Part shown: positions 15,360 through 22,877 of the stretch, piece after piece
How the letters are laid out: every line of letters starts with the position of its first letter
Position numbering within the stretch: position 1 is the stretch's first letter
Source: Pararhizobium_B sp051960215
Lineage (GTDB): Bacteria; Pseudomonadota; Alphaproteobacteria; Rhizobiales; Rhizobiaceae
DNA: 25,379 bases
Reading direction: 5' to 3'
Assembly: GCA_051960215.1 (NCBI GenBank)
Contig: JBQCEN010000223.1
Coordinates: forward strand, 1-25,379
Program-made: the position numbers and the translations under genes
The notes under the pieces: generated by a model
Database searches by the model: none
Told to the model about the DNA's origin: nothing
Seen by the model: only the letters and a program-made list of their open reading frames with translations

Positions 15360-15584
15360 TCAGTGGCCCGCGCGGCCGCCGATCAGACCTTCGCGCTGGG
15401 CGCGCTTGCGTGCGAGCTTGCGGACGCGCCGGACGGCCTCGGCCTTCTCTCGCGCGCGCTTCTGCGACGGCTTCTCGTAGAAGTCGCGCATCTTCATCTC
15501 GCGGAAGATGCCTTCGCGCTGCATCTTCTTCTTCAGCGCGCGGAGCGCCTGGTCGACGTTGTTGTCGCGGACAAGTACCTGCAC
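15360..15584 (-). CDS. rpsU: 30S ribosomal protein S21
   Basis: A 74-residue bS21 protein of the small ribosomal subunit, which helps start translation near the 3' end of 16S rRNA. The family sequence is plain: MQVLVRDNNVDQALRALKKK at the N-terminus, then REGIFREMKMRDFYEKPSQK and a very basic arginine/lysine-rich C-terminal half (RVRKLARKRAQREG). The start is GTG at 15584 with AAGGAACGGG close upstream. It ends at its own terminator, so it is likely a single-gene unit. Alphaproteobacteria often have more than one rpsU copy; only one is visible here. Confidence 0.96.
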   Translation of the reverse strand: MQVLVRDNNVDQALRALKKKMQREGIFREMKMRDFYEKPSQKRAREKAEAVRRVRKLARKRAQREGLIGGRAGH

Positions 15585-15879
15585 GTGTAACCCGTTCCTT
15601 CAAGATCATGAAAACGCGCTGGTCGATCGCCAGTCGCACACCAACCCTCGTTCGCGCGCGTCGGACGCCTCGCGATTTCGCAGGCTCTTATCAGGGGCGG
15701 CTCGGGAAGTCCAGATGAAGATGTCCGGCGCGAAGCGTTTTCGCCGCCGCGGTCGGCGCAAGGCGCTGCGCCTGCCGAAGGGCGACGGTCGCGCGCCCGT
15801 TCGCGTCGCAAAACGGCCATTGTCGGGCTTAGGGATTTGCGATCTCATGACGCCGTGACGCAGCCGGGAGCCTCGAGCC
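15585..15879. other. Divergent control region between rpsU and soxB
   Basis: A 295-bp gene-free stretch that must hold the promoters of leftward rpsU and rightward soxB. I see no convincing -35/-10 pair, riboswitch or long repeat. The part near 15720-15800 is extremely GC-rich with several short self-complementary GCG/CGC segments. Basic plus-strand open frames here have no family resemblance. Confidence 0.5.
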
Positions 15880-17133
15880 ATGCGCAAATATTCGGTCTTT
15901 GCCGTCGCCCGCGAGGCGATGCGCGGCCACAAGGGCTGGGAGAGCCAATGGTCCTCGCCCGAGCCGCGCTCGTCCTATGACGTGATCATCGTCGGCGCCG
16001 GCGGCCACGGCCTCGGCACGGCCTACTACCTCGCCAAGGAGCACGGCATCACCAATGTCGCGGTGCTGGAGAAGGGCTGGCTCGGCGGCGGCAATACCGG
16101 CCGCAATACGACGATCATCCGCTCCAACTATCTCTACGACGAGAGCGCCGGGCTTTATAACCATGCGCTGAACCTTTGGGACGGCCTCTCCCAGGACCTG
16201 AACTACAACGTCATGTATTCCGACCGCGGCGTGATGATGCTCGCCCACAACGTCCATGACGTGCAGGTCTTCAAGCGCCACGTCCATTCGAACCGGCTGA
16301 ACGGCGTCGACAACGCCTGGCTGACGACGGAGGAGGCGAAGGCCTTTTGCCCGCCCCTCAACATCTCCGCCGGCGCCCGCTACCCGGTCGTCGGCGCCGC
16401 GCTGCAGCGCCGTGGCGGCGTCGCCCGCCACGATGCGGTCGCCTGGGGCTATGCGCGGGCGGCCTCGGCGCGCGGCGTCCACATCATCCAGAACTGCGAG
16501 GTCACCGGCATCCGCCGCGCCGGCAACGGCTCGGTCACCGGCGTCGAGACCAGCCGCGGCTTCATCGGCGCGAAGAAGGTCGGCGTCGCCGCCGCCGGCC
16601 ACACCTCCGTCATCATGCAGATGGCGGACGTGCGCATGCCGCTCGAAAGCTATCCGTTGCAGGCACTCGTCTCCGAGCCGGTCAAGCCGGTCTTCCCCTG
16701 CGTCGTGATGTCGAACACGGTGCACGCCTATATCTCGCAGTCCGACAAGGGCGAGCTCGTCATCGGCGCCGGCACCGACCAGTACACCTCCTATTCGCAG
16801 ACGGGCGGCCTGCACATCCTCGAGCACACGCTCGAGGCGATCTGCGAGATGTTCCCGATCTTCACGCGCATGAAGATGCTGCGTTCCTGGGGCGGCATCG
16901 TCGACGTCACGCCCGACCGATCGCCGATCCTCGCCAAGACGCCGGTGCCGGGCCTCTACGTCAATTGCGGCTGGGGCACGGGCGGCTTCAAGGCGACGCC
17001 GGGCTCCGCCCACGTCTTCGCCCACACGATCGCCAACGACGCGCCGCACAGGATCAATGCGCCCTTCACGCTGGAGCGTTTCAAGACCGGCAGGCTCATC
17101 GACGAGGCGGCTGCGGCTGCGGTGGCGCATTGA
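15880..17133 (+). CDS. soxB: Sarcosine oxidase subunit beta
   Basis: A 417-residue flavoprotein subunit of heterotetrameric sarcosine oxidase, which oxidises N-methylglycine to glycine, the methyl carbon being passed to tetrahydrofolate, with hydrogen peroxide formed. The FAD-binding motif VIIVGAGGHGLGTAYYLA has GAGGHG at 39-44. The segment RGGVARHDAVAWGYARAA contains His184, at the place where the family carries covalently bound FMN. Other typical stretches are GGGNTGRNTTIIRSNY, RSWGGIVDVTPDRSP and NCGWGTGGFKATPGSA. The start ATG at 15880 has GGGAG at 15866-15870, 9 bases away. It is the first gene of the sarcosine oxidase cluster, but is separated from soxD by 411 bp of repeats, which is unusual because these genes normally lie close together. 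Confidence 0.96.
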   Translation: MRKYSVFAVAREAMRGHKGWESQWSSPEPRSSYDVIIVGAGGHGLGTAYYLAKEHGITNVAVLEKGWLGGGNTGRNTTIIRSNYLYDESAGLYNHALNLWDGLSQDLNYNVMYSDRGVMMLAHNVHDVQVFKRHVHSNRLNGVDNAWLTTEEAKAFCPPLNISAGARYPVVGAALQRRGGVARHDAVAWGYARAASARGVHIIQNCEVTGIRRAGNGSVTGVETSRGFIGAKKVGVAAAGHTSVIMQMADVRMPLESYPLQALVSEPVKPVFPCVVMSNTVHAYISQSDKGELVIGAGTDQYTSYSQTGGLHILEHTLEAICEMFPIFTRMKMLRSWGGIVDVTPDRSPILAKTPVPGLYVNCGWGTGGFKATPGSAHVFAHTIANDAPHRINAPFTLERFKTGRLIDEAAAAAVAH

Positions 17134-17172
17134 TGACGACGCTGGAGATGGCAGAGGCGAGGCCGCTTGCTC

Positions 17173-17228
17173 CCGATCTCCCCCCTTGCGGGGGAGACGT
17201 CGGCGAAGCCGACAGAGGGGGGTATCGG
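17173..17228. repeat. Dispersed hairpin element, first copy (forward)
   Basis: TCTCCCCC-cttgc-GGGGGAGA (17177-17197) followed by GTCGGC-gaa-GCCGAC (17199-17213) and AGAGGGGGGT. I recognise this as the type of short intergenic repeat scattered through rhizobial genomes. It faces an inverted, diverged copy at 17273-17325. Confidence 0.65.
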
Positions 17229-17272
17229 AACCTCTCGATTTTCACTGCCGCCAGCGGTTTGCCGCGCCGCCC

Positions 17273-17325
17273 CAACCTCCCTCTGCCCTGCCGGGCATCT
17301 CCCTCGCAAGGGGAGAGATCAGCGA
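17273..17325. repeat. Dispersed hairpin element, second copy (inverted)
   Basis: An inverted relative of 17173-17228: ACCTCCCTCTGCCCTGCC, then GGGCATCTCCC and CGCAAGGGGAGAGATC. The two copies flank a 44-bp core (17229-17272), so the whole 17173-17325 reads as one composite, roughly palindromic element. Confidence 0.55.
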
Positions 17326-17346
17326 GCCGCAGCCTCCGCCATCCGT

Positions 17347-17430
17347 CATGGTCGGGCTTGTCCCGACCATTTGCGGACGTCGGTCGTATCGCGGCGTCGG
17401 CAGATCCTCGGCACAAGGCCGAGGATGAGG
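17347..17430. repeat. Second type of dispersed element with two complementary-loop hairpins
   Basis: ATGGTCGGG-cttgt-CCCGACCAT (17348-17370) and ATCCTCGGC-acaag-GCCGAGGAT (17404-17426): two perfect 9-bp stems whose 5-base loops (CTTGT and ACAAG) are complementary to each other. It resembles a known kind of rhizobial intergenic repeat and lies next to the first element inside the sox cluster. Confidence 0.6.
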
Positions 17431-17484
17431 TGCGGAGAGGCGAGATCGGCGGTCGTCACGCCGGAGGACCGATGGCCGATGGCC

Positions 17485-17514
17485 GATCGAAGGCTTCGAT
17501 CTCCGGCGGAGATC
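17485..17514. repeat. Overlapping pair of hairpins before soxD
   Basis: GATCGAA-ggc-TTCGATC (17485-17501) and GATCTCC-ggc-GGAGATC (17498-17514) share the four bases GATC, so only one can form at a time. They follow a small tandem CCGATGG repeat (about 17469-17488) and end 30 bp before the soxD start. Confidence 0.45.
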
Positions 17515-17544
17515 AGGCGGTAGCAATGTCTGTGAGATGAACCG

Positions 17545-17871
17545 ATGCTTCTGATCCACTGCCCCTATTGCGAGGAAGAGCGCCCGGAGGTCGAGTTCCG
17601 GCATGCCGGCGAGGCGCATGTCGCGCGGCCGGCGGACATCGCCTCGACCACCGACGACGAGTTCGAGCGCTATTTCTTCATCCGATCGAATCCGAAAGGC
17701 ATCGTCTTCGAGCGCTGGCGGCATATCCATGGCTGCGGGCGCTTCTTCAACGCCGTGCGCGATACGGTCAGCGACAAGTTCTTCACGACCTACAAGGCCG
17801 GAGAGCCGAAGCCGGACATCGCGGCGCTTCACGCCAACCAGAACCAGCCGAACGGGGATCAGACCCGATGA
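17545..17871 (+). CDS. soxD: Sarcosine oxidase subunit delta
   Basis: A 108-residue zinc-binding subunit of heterotetrameric sarcosine oxidase. The N-terminus MLLIHCPYCEEERPEVEFRH provides C6 and C9, and RHIHGCGRFFNAVRDTVSDKF supplies H60 and C64, matching the family Cys2-His-Cys zinc site. The rest is typical, with GEAHVARP and YKAGEPKP. The start ATG at 17545 follows the repeat-rich spacer and has only a weak ribosome binding site (GTGAGA). Its TGA stop overlaps the soxA start (ATGA), so soxD and soxA are translationally coupled. Confidence 0.96.
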   Translation: MLLIHCPYCEEERPEVEFRHAGEAHVARPADIASTTDDEFERYFFIRSNPKGIVFERWRHIHGCGRFFNAVRDTVSDKFFTTYKAGEPKPDIAALHANQNQPNGDQTR

Positions 17872-20861
17872 GCGGAGCCAACCGCATTGCCGGCGCCGGG
17901 CGCCTGACGCCTGCAAGGACCGCGCGCTTCACCTTCGACGAGAAGACCTATACCGGGCTTGCAGGCGACACGCTCGCCTCGGCGCTGCTTGCGAACGGCG
18001 TCCATCTCGTCGGCCGCTCCTTCAAGTACCACCGGCCGCGCGGCTTCCTCTCCGCCGGTTCGGAGGAGCCGAATGCGCTGGTTGGCATCGAGCGGGATTC
18101 GGCGCGCCGGCAGCCGAACGTGCGGGCCACCGTGCAGGAGCTCTATGACGGGCTGAAGGCGGTCTCGCAGAACCGCTGGCCGTCGCTCGCCTTCGATGTC
18201 GGCGCGATCAACGACAGGCTGTCGCCGATGTTCGCCGCCGGCTTCTACTACAAGACCTTCATGTGGCCGAAGCAGGCCTGGAAGAGGTTCTACGAGCCGA
18301 ACATCCGCGCGGCCGCCGGCCTCGGCGTCGCGCCGGACGAGCCGGATCCGGACCATTATGCGAGCCGCCACGCCCATTGCGACGTGCTCGTCGTCGGCGG
18401 CGGCGTCGCCGGGCTCTCGGCAGCGCTGGCGGCCGCCGAAATGGGCGCCCGCGTCATCCTCTGCGACGAGCAGCCGGAGGTCGGCGGGGCGCTCCACCAC
18501 GAAAGCGAGGCGACGATCGAGGGCGCGCCCGGCTTCGGCTGGGCGCAGGCGACGGCGGCGCGGCTGAAGGCCATGGACAATGTCCGCCTGCTCACCCGGA
18601 CGACCGCCTTCGGCTATTACGCGCAGAACTTCGTCGGGCTTGCCGAGCGCGTTTCCGATCATCTCGCCAGTCCCGCTCCGGAGATGCCGCGCGAGCGACT
18701 CTGGAAGGTGCGGGCGAAGCGCGTCGTTCTCGCCGCGGGCGCGATCGAGCGCCACATGGTCTTCGCCAACAACGACCGGCCCGGCATCATGCTCGCCTCG
18801 GCGGCGCGCACCTATCTCAACCACTACGGCGTCGCCGTCGGCTCCAAGGTCGGCGTCTACACGGCCTGCGACTCCGCCTATCTCGCCGCCTTCGACCTGA
18901 AGCGCGCCGGCGTTTCCATCGAGGCGATCGTCGATACCCGCGACCATCCGGGCGAGGGGCTGATGACGACGGCCGCCGATCTCGGCATCGAGGTTCTGAC
19001 GAGCCACGCGGTCACCAATACCGGCGGGTCGCTGCGTGTCTCCTCCATGTCCGTGCGGCCGATCCACGGCACGGCGACGCGCGTGATCCCGGTCGATGCG
19101 CTTCTGATGTCGGCGGGCTGGACGCCGTCCGTGCACCTATTCTCGCAGTCGCGCGGCAAGGTCGCCTGGGACGAGAAGAGCGAGCGCTTCCTGCCCGGCG
19201 CGTATGCGCAGGACTGCGTCTCCGTCGGCGCCTGCAACGGCACAAGCGGCCTCCAGGTGGCGATCGACGAGGCGCTCGCCGCCGGCGAGACCGCCGCGAA
19301 GGAAGCGGGAGCCGAGGCCGGCGCCGGCCTCAGGCTCACCGGCGAAAGCTCCGCCTCCTGGGCCGGCGGCATGGCCGGCGCCGGTGTGGGCGCCGGGGCG
19401 GACGACATCGTGAAGGCCTTCGTCGACTTCCAGAACGACGTGACGGCGAAGGACATCCGGCTCGCCGTGCGCGAGGGCATGCATTCGATCGAGCACGTCA
19501 AGCGCTTCACGACGACCGGCATGGCGACCGACCAGGGCAAGACGTCGAATATCCATGGGCTCGCGATCGCGGCGGAAACCCTCGACCGGCCGGTGCCGAA
19601 GGTCGGGCTCACGACCTTCCGCGCGCCGTTCACGCCGGTCACCTTCGGCACCATCGTCGGCCACGGCCGCGGGCGGCTCTTCGACCCGGCGCGCAAGACG
19701 CCGATGCACGACTGGGAGGAGGCGCATGGCGCCATCTTCGAGGACGTCGGCCCCTGGAAGCGCGCCTGGTACTATCCGAAGGCCGGCGAGGACATGCATG
19801 CGGCGGTCAATCGCGAATGCCGGACCGTGCGCGAGGTGGCCGGCCTCTTCGACGCCACGACGCTCGGCAAGATCGAGGTCGTCGGGCCGGACGCGGCGCA
19901 GTTCCTCGACCTGATCTACACCAACGGCTGGCAGAAGCTCGGCGTCGGGCGCTGCAAATACGGCGTCATGCTGCGCGAGGACGGCTTCATCTATGACGAC
20001 GGCGTCGTCGGGCGCATCGCCGAGGACCGCTTCCACGTCACGACGACGACCGGCGGGGCGCCGCGCGTGCTCCACCACATGGAGGACTATCTGCAGACCG
20101 AGTTCCCGCATCTCAACGTCTGGCTGACGTCGACATCGGAACAATGGGCGGTGATCGCCGTGCAGGGACCGAAGGCGCGCGCGATCATCGCGCCGCTCGT
20201 CGAGGGTATCGACATCTCCAACGAGGCGATGCCGCATATGAGCGTGCGCGAGGGCAAGGTCTGCGGCGTGCCGGCGCGGCTCTTCCGCATGTCGTTCAGC
20301 GGCGAGCTCGGCTTCGAGATCAACGTGCCGTCCGACTACGGCCGCGCGGTCTGGGAAGCGGTCTGGGCGCAGGCCGAGCCGATGGGCGCCTGCGTCTACG
20401 GCACCGAGACGATGCACGTGCTTCGCGCCGAGAAGGGCTACATCATCGTCGGCCAGGAGACCGACGGCACCGTGACGCCTTATGACGCCGGCCTCGGCTG
20501 GGCGGTTGCCAAGTCCAAGCCGGACTTCGTCGGCATCCGCGGCCTGAAGCGGCCCGACCTCGTCGCCGAGGGGCGCAAGCAGCTCGTCGGCCTCCTGACC
20601 AAGGATCCGAAGGTCGTGCTCGAGGAAGGCGCCCAGGTCGTCGCCGATCCGAACGAGCCGATCCCGATGACGATGCTCGGCCACGTCACCTCGTCCTACT
20701 GGTCGGAGAATTGCGGCCGGTCGATCGCCATGGCGCTTGTCGCCGGCGGTCATGCGCGGACGGGCGAGACGCTCTATGTGCCGATGCCCGACCGCACGAT
20801 CGCCGTCGAGGTGACGGACACGGTGTTCATCGACAAGGACGGGAGCCGGCTCCATGGTTGA
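17868..20861 (+). CDS. soxA: Sarcosine oxidase subunit alpha
   Basis: A 997-residue large subunit that binds NAD+ and the tetrahydrofolate side of sarcosine oxidase. The order is an N-terminal ferredoxin-like fold without cluster cysteines (about 15-75, FTFDEKTYTGLAGDTLASAL), a nucleotide-binding domain opening with CDVLVVGGGVAGLSAALAAA near 170, a second dinucleotide-binding half, and a C-terminal GcvT-like aminomethyltransferase domain from about 640 (RTVREVAGLFDATTLGKIEV) to the end. The latter transfers the one-carbon unit to tetrahydrofolate. The start is the ATG at 17868, overlapping the soxD stop by 4 bases and giving the family length; the frame is open upstream through soxD but that is shadow. 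Its last 8 bases overlap soxG. Confidence 0.96.
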   Translation: MSGANRIAGAGRLTPARTARFTFDEKTYTGLAGDTLASALLANGVHLVGRSFKYHRPRGFLSAGSEEPNALVGIERDSARRQPNVRATVQELYDGLKAVSQNRWPSLAFDVGAINDRLSPMFAAGFYYKTFMWPKQAWKRFYEPNIRAAAGLGVAPDEPDPDHYASRHAHCDVLVVGGGVAGLSAALAAAEMGARVILCDEQPEVGGALHHESEATIEGAPGFGWAQATAARLKAMDNVRLLTRTTAFGYYAQNFVGLAERVSDHLASPAPEMPRERLWKVRAKRVVLAAGAIERHMVFANNDRPGIMLASAARTYLNHYGVAVGSKVGVYTACDSAYLAAFDLKRAGVSIEAIVDTRDHPGEGLMTTAADLGIEVLTSHAVTNTGGSLRVSSMSVRPIHGTATRVIPVDALLMSAGWTPSVHLFSQSRGKVAWDEKSERFLPGAYAQDCVSVGACNGTSGLQVAIDEALAAGETAAKEAGAEAGAGLRLTGESSASWAGGMAGAGVGAGADDIVKAFVDFQNDVTAKDIRLAVREGMHSIEHVKRFTTTGMATDQGKTSNIHGLAIAAETLDRPVPKVGLTTFRAPFTPVTFGTIVGHGRGRLFDPARKTPMHDWEEAHGAIFEDVGPWKRAWYYPKAGEDMHAAVNRECRTVREVAGLFDATTLGKIEVVGPDAAQFLDLIYTNGWQKLGVGRCKYGVMLREDGFIYDDGVVGRIAEDRFHVTTTTGGAPRVLHHMEDYLQTEFPHLNVWLTSTSEQWAVIAVQGPKARAIIAPLVEGIDISNEAMPHMSVREGKVCGVPARLFRMSFSGELGFEINVPSDYGRAVWEAVWAQAEPMGACVYGTETMHVLRAEKGYIIVGQETDGTVTPYDAGLGWAVAKSKPDFVGIRGLKRPDLVAEGRKQLVGLLTKDPKVVLEEGAQVVADPNEPIPMTMLGHVTSSYWSENCGRSIAMALVAGGHARTGETLYVPMPDRTIAVEVTDTVFIDKDGSRLHG

Positions 20862-21408
20862 TCTTTTCCTGACCGGCTGCCGCGGGCCCCTGGACGGCCG
20901 TCGCGGCGGATCGGGCGTCGTCACGCTGGCGCCTGCCGCGCCTGCCACGCGTCTCTCGCTGCGGGGGCGCGGCGACGCCGTCGCGGCCCTTTCGGCTGCG
21001 CTCGGCCTCGACCTGCCGCGCACACCGAAGGCCTCGGTGTCTGTCGGTCCACGCCATGTGCTCTGGCTCGGGCCGGATGAATGGCTGGTAATCGACGAGA
21101 GCGGTGGCGACCTTCCGGCCGCCGTAGCGGCAGCCGACACCCTGCATTCGGCCGTCGATGTCTCGCACCGCAATACGGCGATCATCGTCTCGGGCGAGGG
21201 GGCCGAGGCGACGCTCGCCGCCGGCTGCCCGCAGGACCTTTCGCTCGCGGCATTCCCGGTCGGCGCCTGCTCGCGAACGATCCTCGGCAAGATCGAAGTG
21301 GTGATCTGGCGACGCGGCGGGGCGGAGTTCCGCATCGAATGCTGGCGCTCCTTCGCCGCCTACGCCTTCGATTTCCTCAGCGAAGCGGCCCGCGACGCGG
21401 CGGCTTGA
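20854..21408 (+). CDS. soxG: Sarcosine oxidase subunit gamma
   Basis: A 184-residue gamma subunit of heterotetrameric sarcosine oxidase, a GcvT-like small chain thought to support folate binding or assembly. Typical segments are RLSLRGRGDAVAALSAALGL, RHVLWLGPDEWLVID, AVDVSHRNTAIIVSGEGAEA and the C-terminal FRIECWRSFAAYAFDFL. The start ATG at 20854 lies inside the end of soxA, 8 bases overlapping, with GGGAG at 20841-20845. It completes the soxD-soxA-soxG set. No folate-pathway gene (purU, folD) follows, as the next gene is convergent. Confidence 0.93.
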   Translation: MVDLFLTGCRGPLDGRRGGSGVVTLAPAAPATRLSLRGRGDAVAALSAALGLDLPRTPKASVSVGPRHVLWLGPDEWLVIDESGGDLPAAVAAADTLHSAVDVSHRNTAIIVSGEGAEATLAAGCPQDLSLAAFPVGACSRTILGKIEVVIWRRGGAEFRIECWRSFAAYAFDFLSEAARDAAA

Positions 21409-21427
21409 AATAAGTCTGTGTATTGCC

Positions 21428-21473
21428 GGCGCTTCCGGACGGAAAGCCGCGATCCGGCTTCTCCTGAAGCGCC
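21428..21473. terminator. Bidirectional hairpin from dispersed element (copy B)
   Basis: GGCGCTTC (21428-21435) pairs perfectly with GAAGCGCC (21466-21473); inside it AAGCCG (21444-21449) pairs with CGGCTT (21455-21460). The long stem fills the gap between convergent soxG and the NYN gene, and directly abuts the NYN stop. It shares a 17-bp block, TTCCGGACGGAAAGCCG, with copy A near 13621-13662 in inverted orientation, so it is the same repeat family used as a terminator-like structure. Confidence 0.6.
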
Positions 21474-22217
21474 CTATTTCGGCCGCCGCGAGCGCACCGG
21501 CTTGACGCGCGCCTTGAGGCCGCGGCCTTCCATGCGCTCGACCTCGAAGCCGCCGGCGTGCTTGACGAGGTCGCCGAGGCGCGTGTGGCCGTAGGTGCGC
21601 GGGTCGAAGTCCGGCGCGAGGTTGGCGAGCCGTTGACCGAGGCCGCCGAGATTGATCCAGCCATCGTCGTCGTCCATCAGCGCGATCGCCTTGCGGATCA
21701 GCGGTGCGGCGGCGCTCGGCGGCTGGAGCGGGCTTGCGGCCTCGGCCGGTTCGCGGCCCGCCGCCGGCGCTTCCGGCAGCAGGTTCTCCGCATAGATGAA
21801 GCGGTGGCAGGCCTGGCGCAGGCTCTCGGGCGTCTTCTGCTCGCCGACACCATACACATAGAGGCCCTGCTCCCGGATGCGGGCGGCAAGCCGGGTGAAG
21901 TCGCTGTCGGAGGTGACGAGGCAAAAGCCGTCGAAGCGGCCGGTATGGAGCAGGTCCATCGCGTCGATGACGAGGGCAATGTCGGAGGAGTTCTTGCCGG
22001 TCGTATAGGCGAACTGCTGCTGGGCGTTGATCGCGTGGCGCGACAGGATTTCGGCCCAGGACCTCAGGTGGTTGTTGGAGAAGTCGCCATAGATGCGGCG
22101 CACGCTCGCCTCGCCGATCGTCGCCAGCTCCTCGAAGAGGCCGTCGGCGATGCGGTGGGAGGTGTTGTCGCCGTCGATCAGGACGGCGAGGCGCATGGGG
22201 GAGCCGTCGCTTGCCAT
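21474..22217 (-). CDS. NYN domain protein with C-terminal OST-HTH/LOTUS domain
   Basis: A 247-residue protein of the LabA-like NYN family (PIN-type nuclease fold). The N-terminal domain (about 8-145) has the acidic residues of a metal-dependent RNase site: D15 and D17 in LIDGDN, D79 (NSSDIALVIDAMD) and D104/D106 (VTSDSDFTRL). It then has a linker rich in Ala, Pro and Glu (146-170) and a small winged-helix OST-HTH/LOTUS domain (about 170-235, LIRKAIALMDDDDGWINLGGLG, YGHTRLGDLVKH), which binds RNA in related proteins. A role in RNA processing or decay is likely, with an unknown target. The start ATG at 22217 gives the family N-terminus; the upstream extension in frame overlaps the leader and is not family-like. 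It is last in a leftward run after pgm, glgX and a hydratase. Confidence 0.87.
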   Translation of the reverse strand: MASDGSPMRLAVLIDGDNTSHRIADGLFEELATIGEASVRRIYGDFSNNHLRSWAEILSRHAINAQQQFAYTTGKNSSDIALVIDAMDLLHTGRFDGFCLVTSDSDFTRLAARIREQGLYVYGVGEQKTPESLRQACHRFIYAENLLPEAPAAGREPAEAASPLQPPSAAAPLIRKAIALMDDDDGWINLGGLGQRLANLAPDFDPRTYGHTRLGDLVKHAGGFEVERMEGRGLKARVKPVRSRRPK

Positions 22218-22270
22218 CGCCCTGTCATAGCGGATCGGTCGCTCGCTGTCGTCACCGATCACCGTCCATC

Positions 22271-22759
22271 CTACACGTCGGCCGGACGATCCTTGGGATC
22301 GAACTGGATGATGGTGATCCACTGCGCCGTCAGCGCCGGCTTGCGTTCGTTCTCGATCTCGACCGTCACGGCATAGGTGGTCATCACCATGCCGGGGCCG
22401 CGGAAGCGGGCGTCCGCCATGGTGAAGCGGCCGCGCACCCGCGAGCCGGTCCTGACCGGCGACATGAAGCGGACCTTCTCGAAGCCGTAGTTGATGCCGA
22501 GCTGCTGCTCGCGCACCTTGGGCAGGCAGTCATAATTCATCGCGGAGAGCAGCGAGAGGGTCAGGAAGCCGTGCGCGATGGTGCCGCCGAAGGGCGTCTC
22601 GGCGGCGGCGCGGACCGGGTCGACATGGATGAACTGGTGGTCCCGGGTCGCGTCGGCGAAGCTGTCGATCATCGTCTGGTCGACGGTGATCCAGTCCGAA
22701 ATCCCCAGCTCCGTGCCGACGAGACCCCTAATGTCGCTGAGTGAAATCTCGCGCGGCAT
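22271..22759 (-). CDS. MaoC family (R)-hydratase-like protein
   Basis: A 162-residue hot-dog-fold protein of the MaoC-like dehydratase family, which hydrates 2-enoyl-CoA. The active-site segment FADATRDHQFIHVDP holds the Asp-His pair D40 and H45, followed by FGGTIAHGFLTLSLLSAMNY, the typical hydratase helix, and the strand-rich end with GINYGFEKVRFMSPVRTGSRVRG. Close relatives in rhizobia are called NodN-like. The start ATG at 22759 has GGAGAGAGG directly upstream, and the longer open frame does not extend the fold. It lies 118 bp after glgX and 53 bp before the NYN gene on the same strand. The substrate and pathway are unknown. Confidence 0.9.
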   Translation of the reverse strand: MPREISLSDIRGLVGTELGISDWITVDQTMIDSFADATRDHQFIHVDPVRAAAETPFGGTIAHGFLTLSLLSAMNYDCLPKVREQQLGINYGFEKVRFMSPVRTGSRVRGRFTMADARFRGPGMVMTTYAVTVEIENERKPALTAQWITIIQFDPKDRPADV

Positions 22760-22877
22760 CCTCTCTCCGATCGCTTGCGCGCCACCGGCCCGACGCCGGC
22801 CGGCGAGCCGGCCGCGACCGGCCGATGCCGTCGTCCCCGCCTCACTTGATAATCGGTTGCGGGGGGCGCCGCTACCC

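Noticed and set aside
15508..15858. A basic plus-strand open frame opposite rpsU
   Set aside because: It begins inside rpsU on the opposite strand, is Arg/Ser-rich and has no recognisable family or good ribosome binding site.
17133..17540. A 135-codon open frame whose ATG overlaps the soxB stop (TGATG)
   Set aside because: It runs straight through the dispersed hairpin repeats and has no domain pattern; the open frame is a by-product of GC-rich repeats.
17134..17544. Insertion sequence or transposon between soxB and soxD
   Set aside because: No transposase frame, no clear terminal repeats with target duplication; the content fits short non-coding dispersed repeats.
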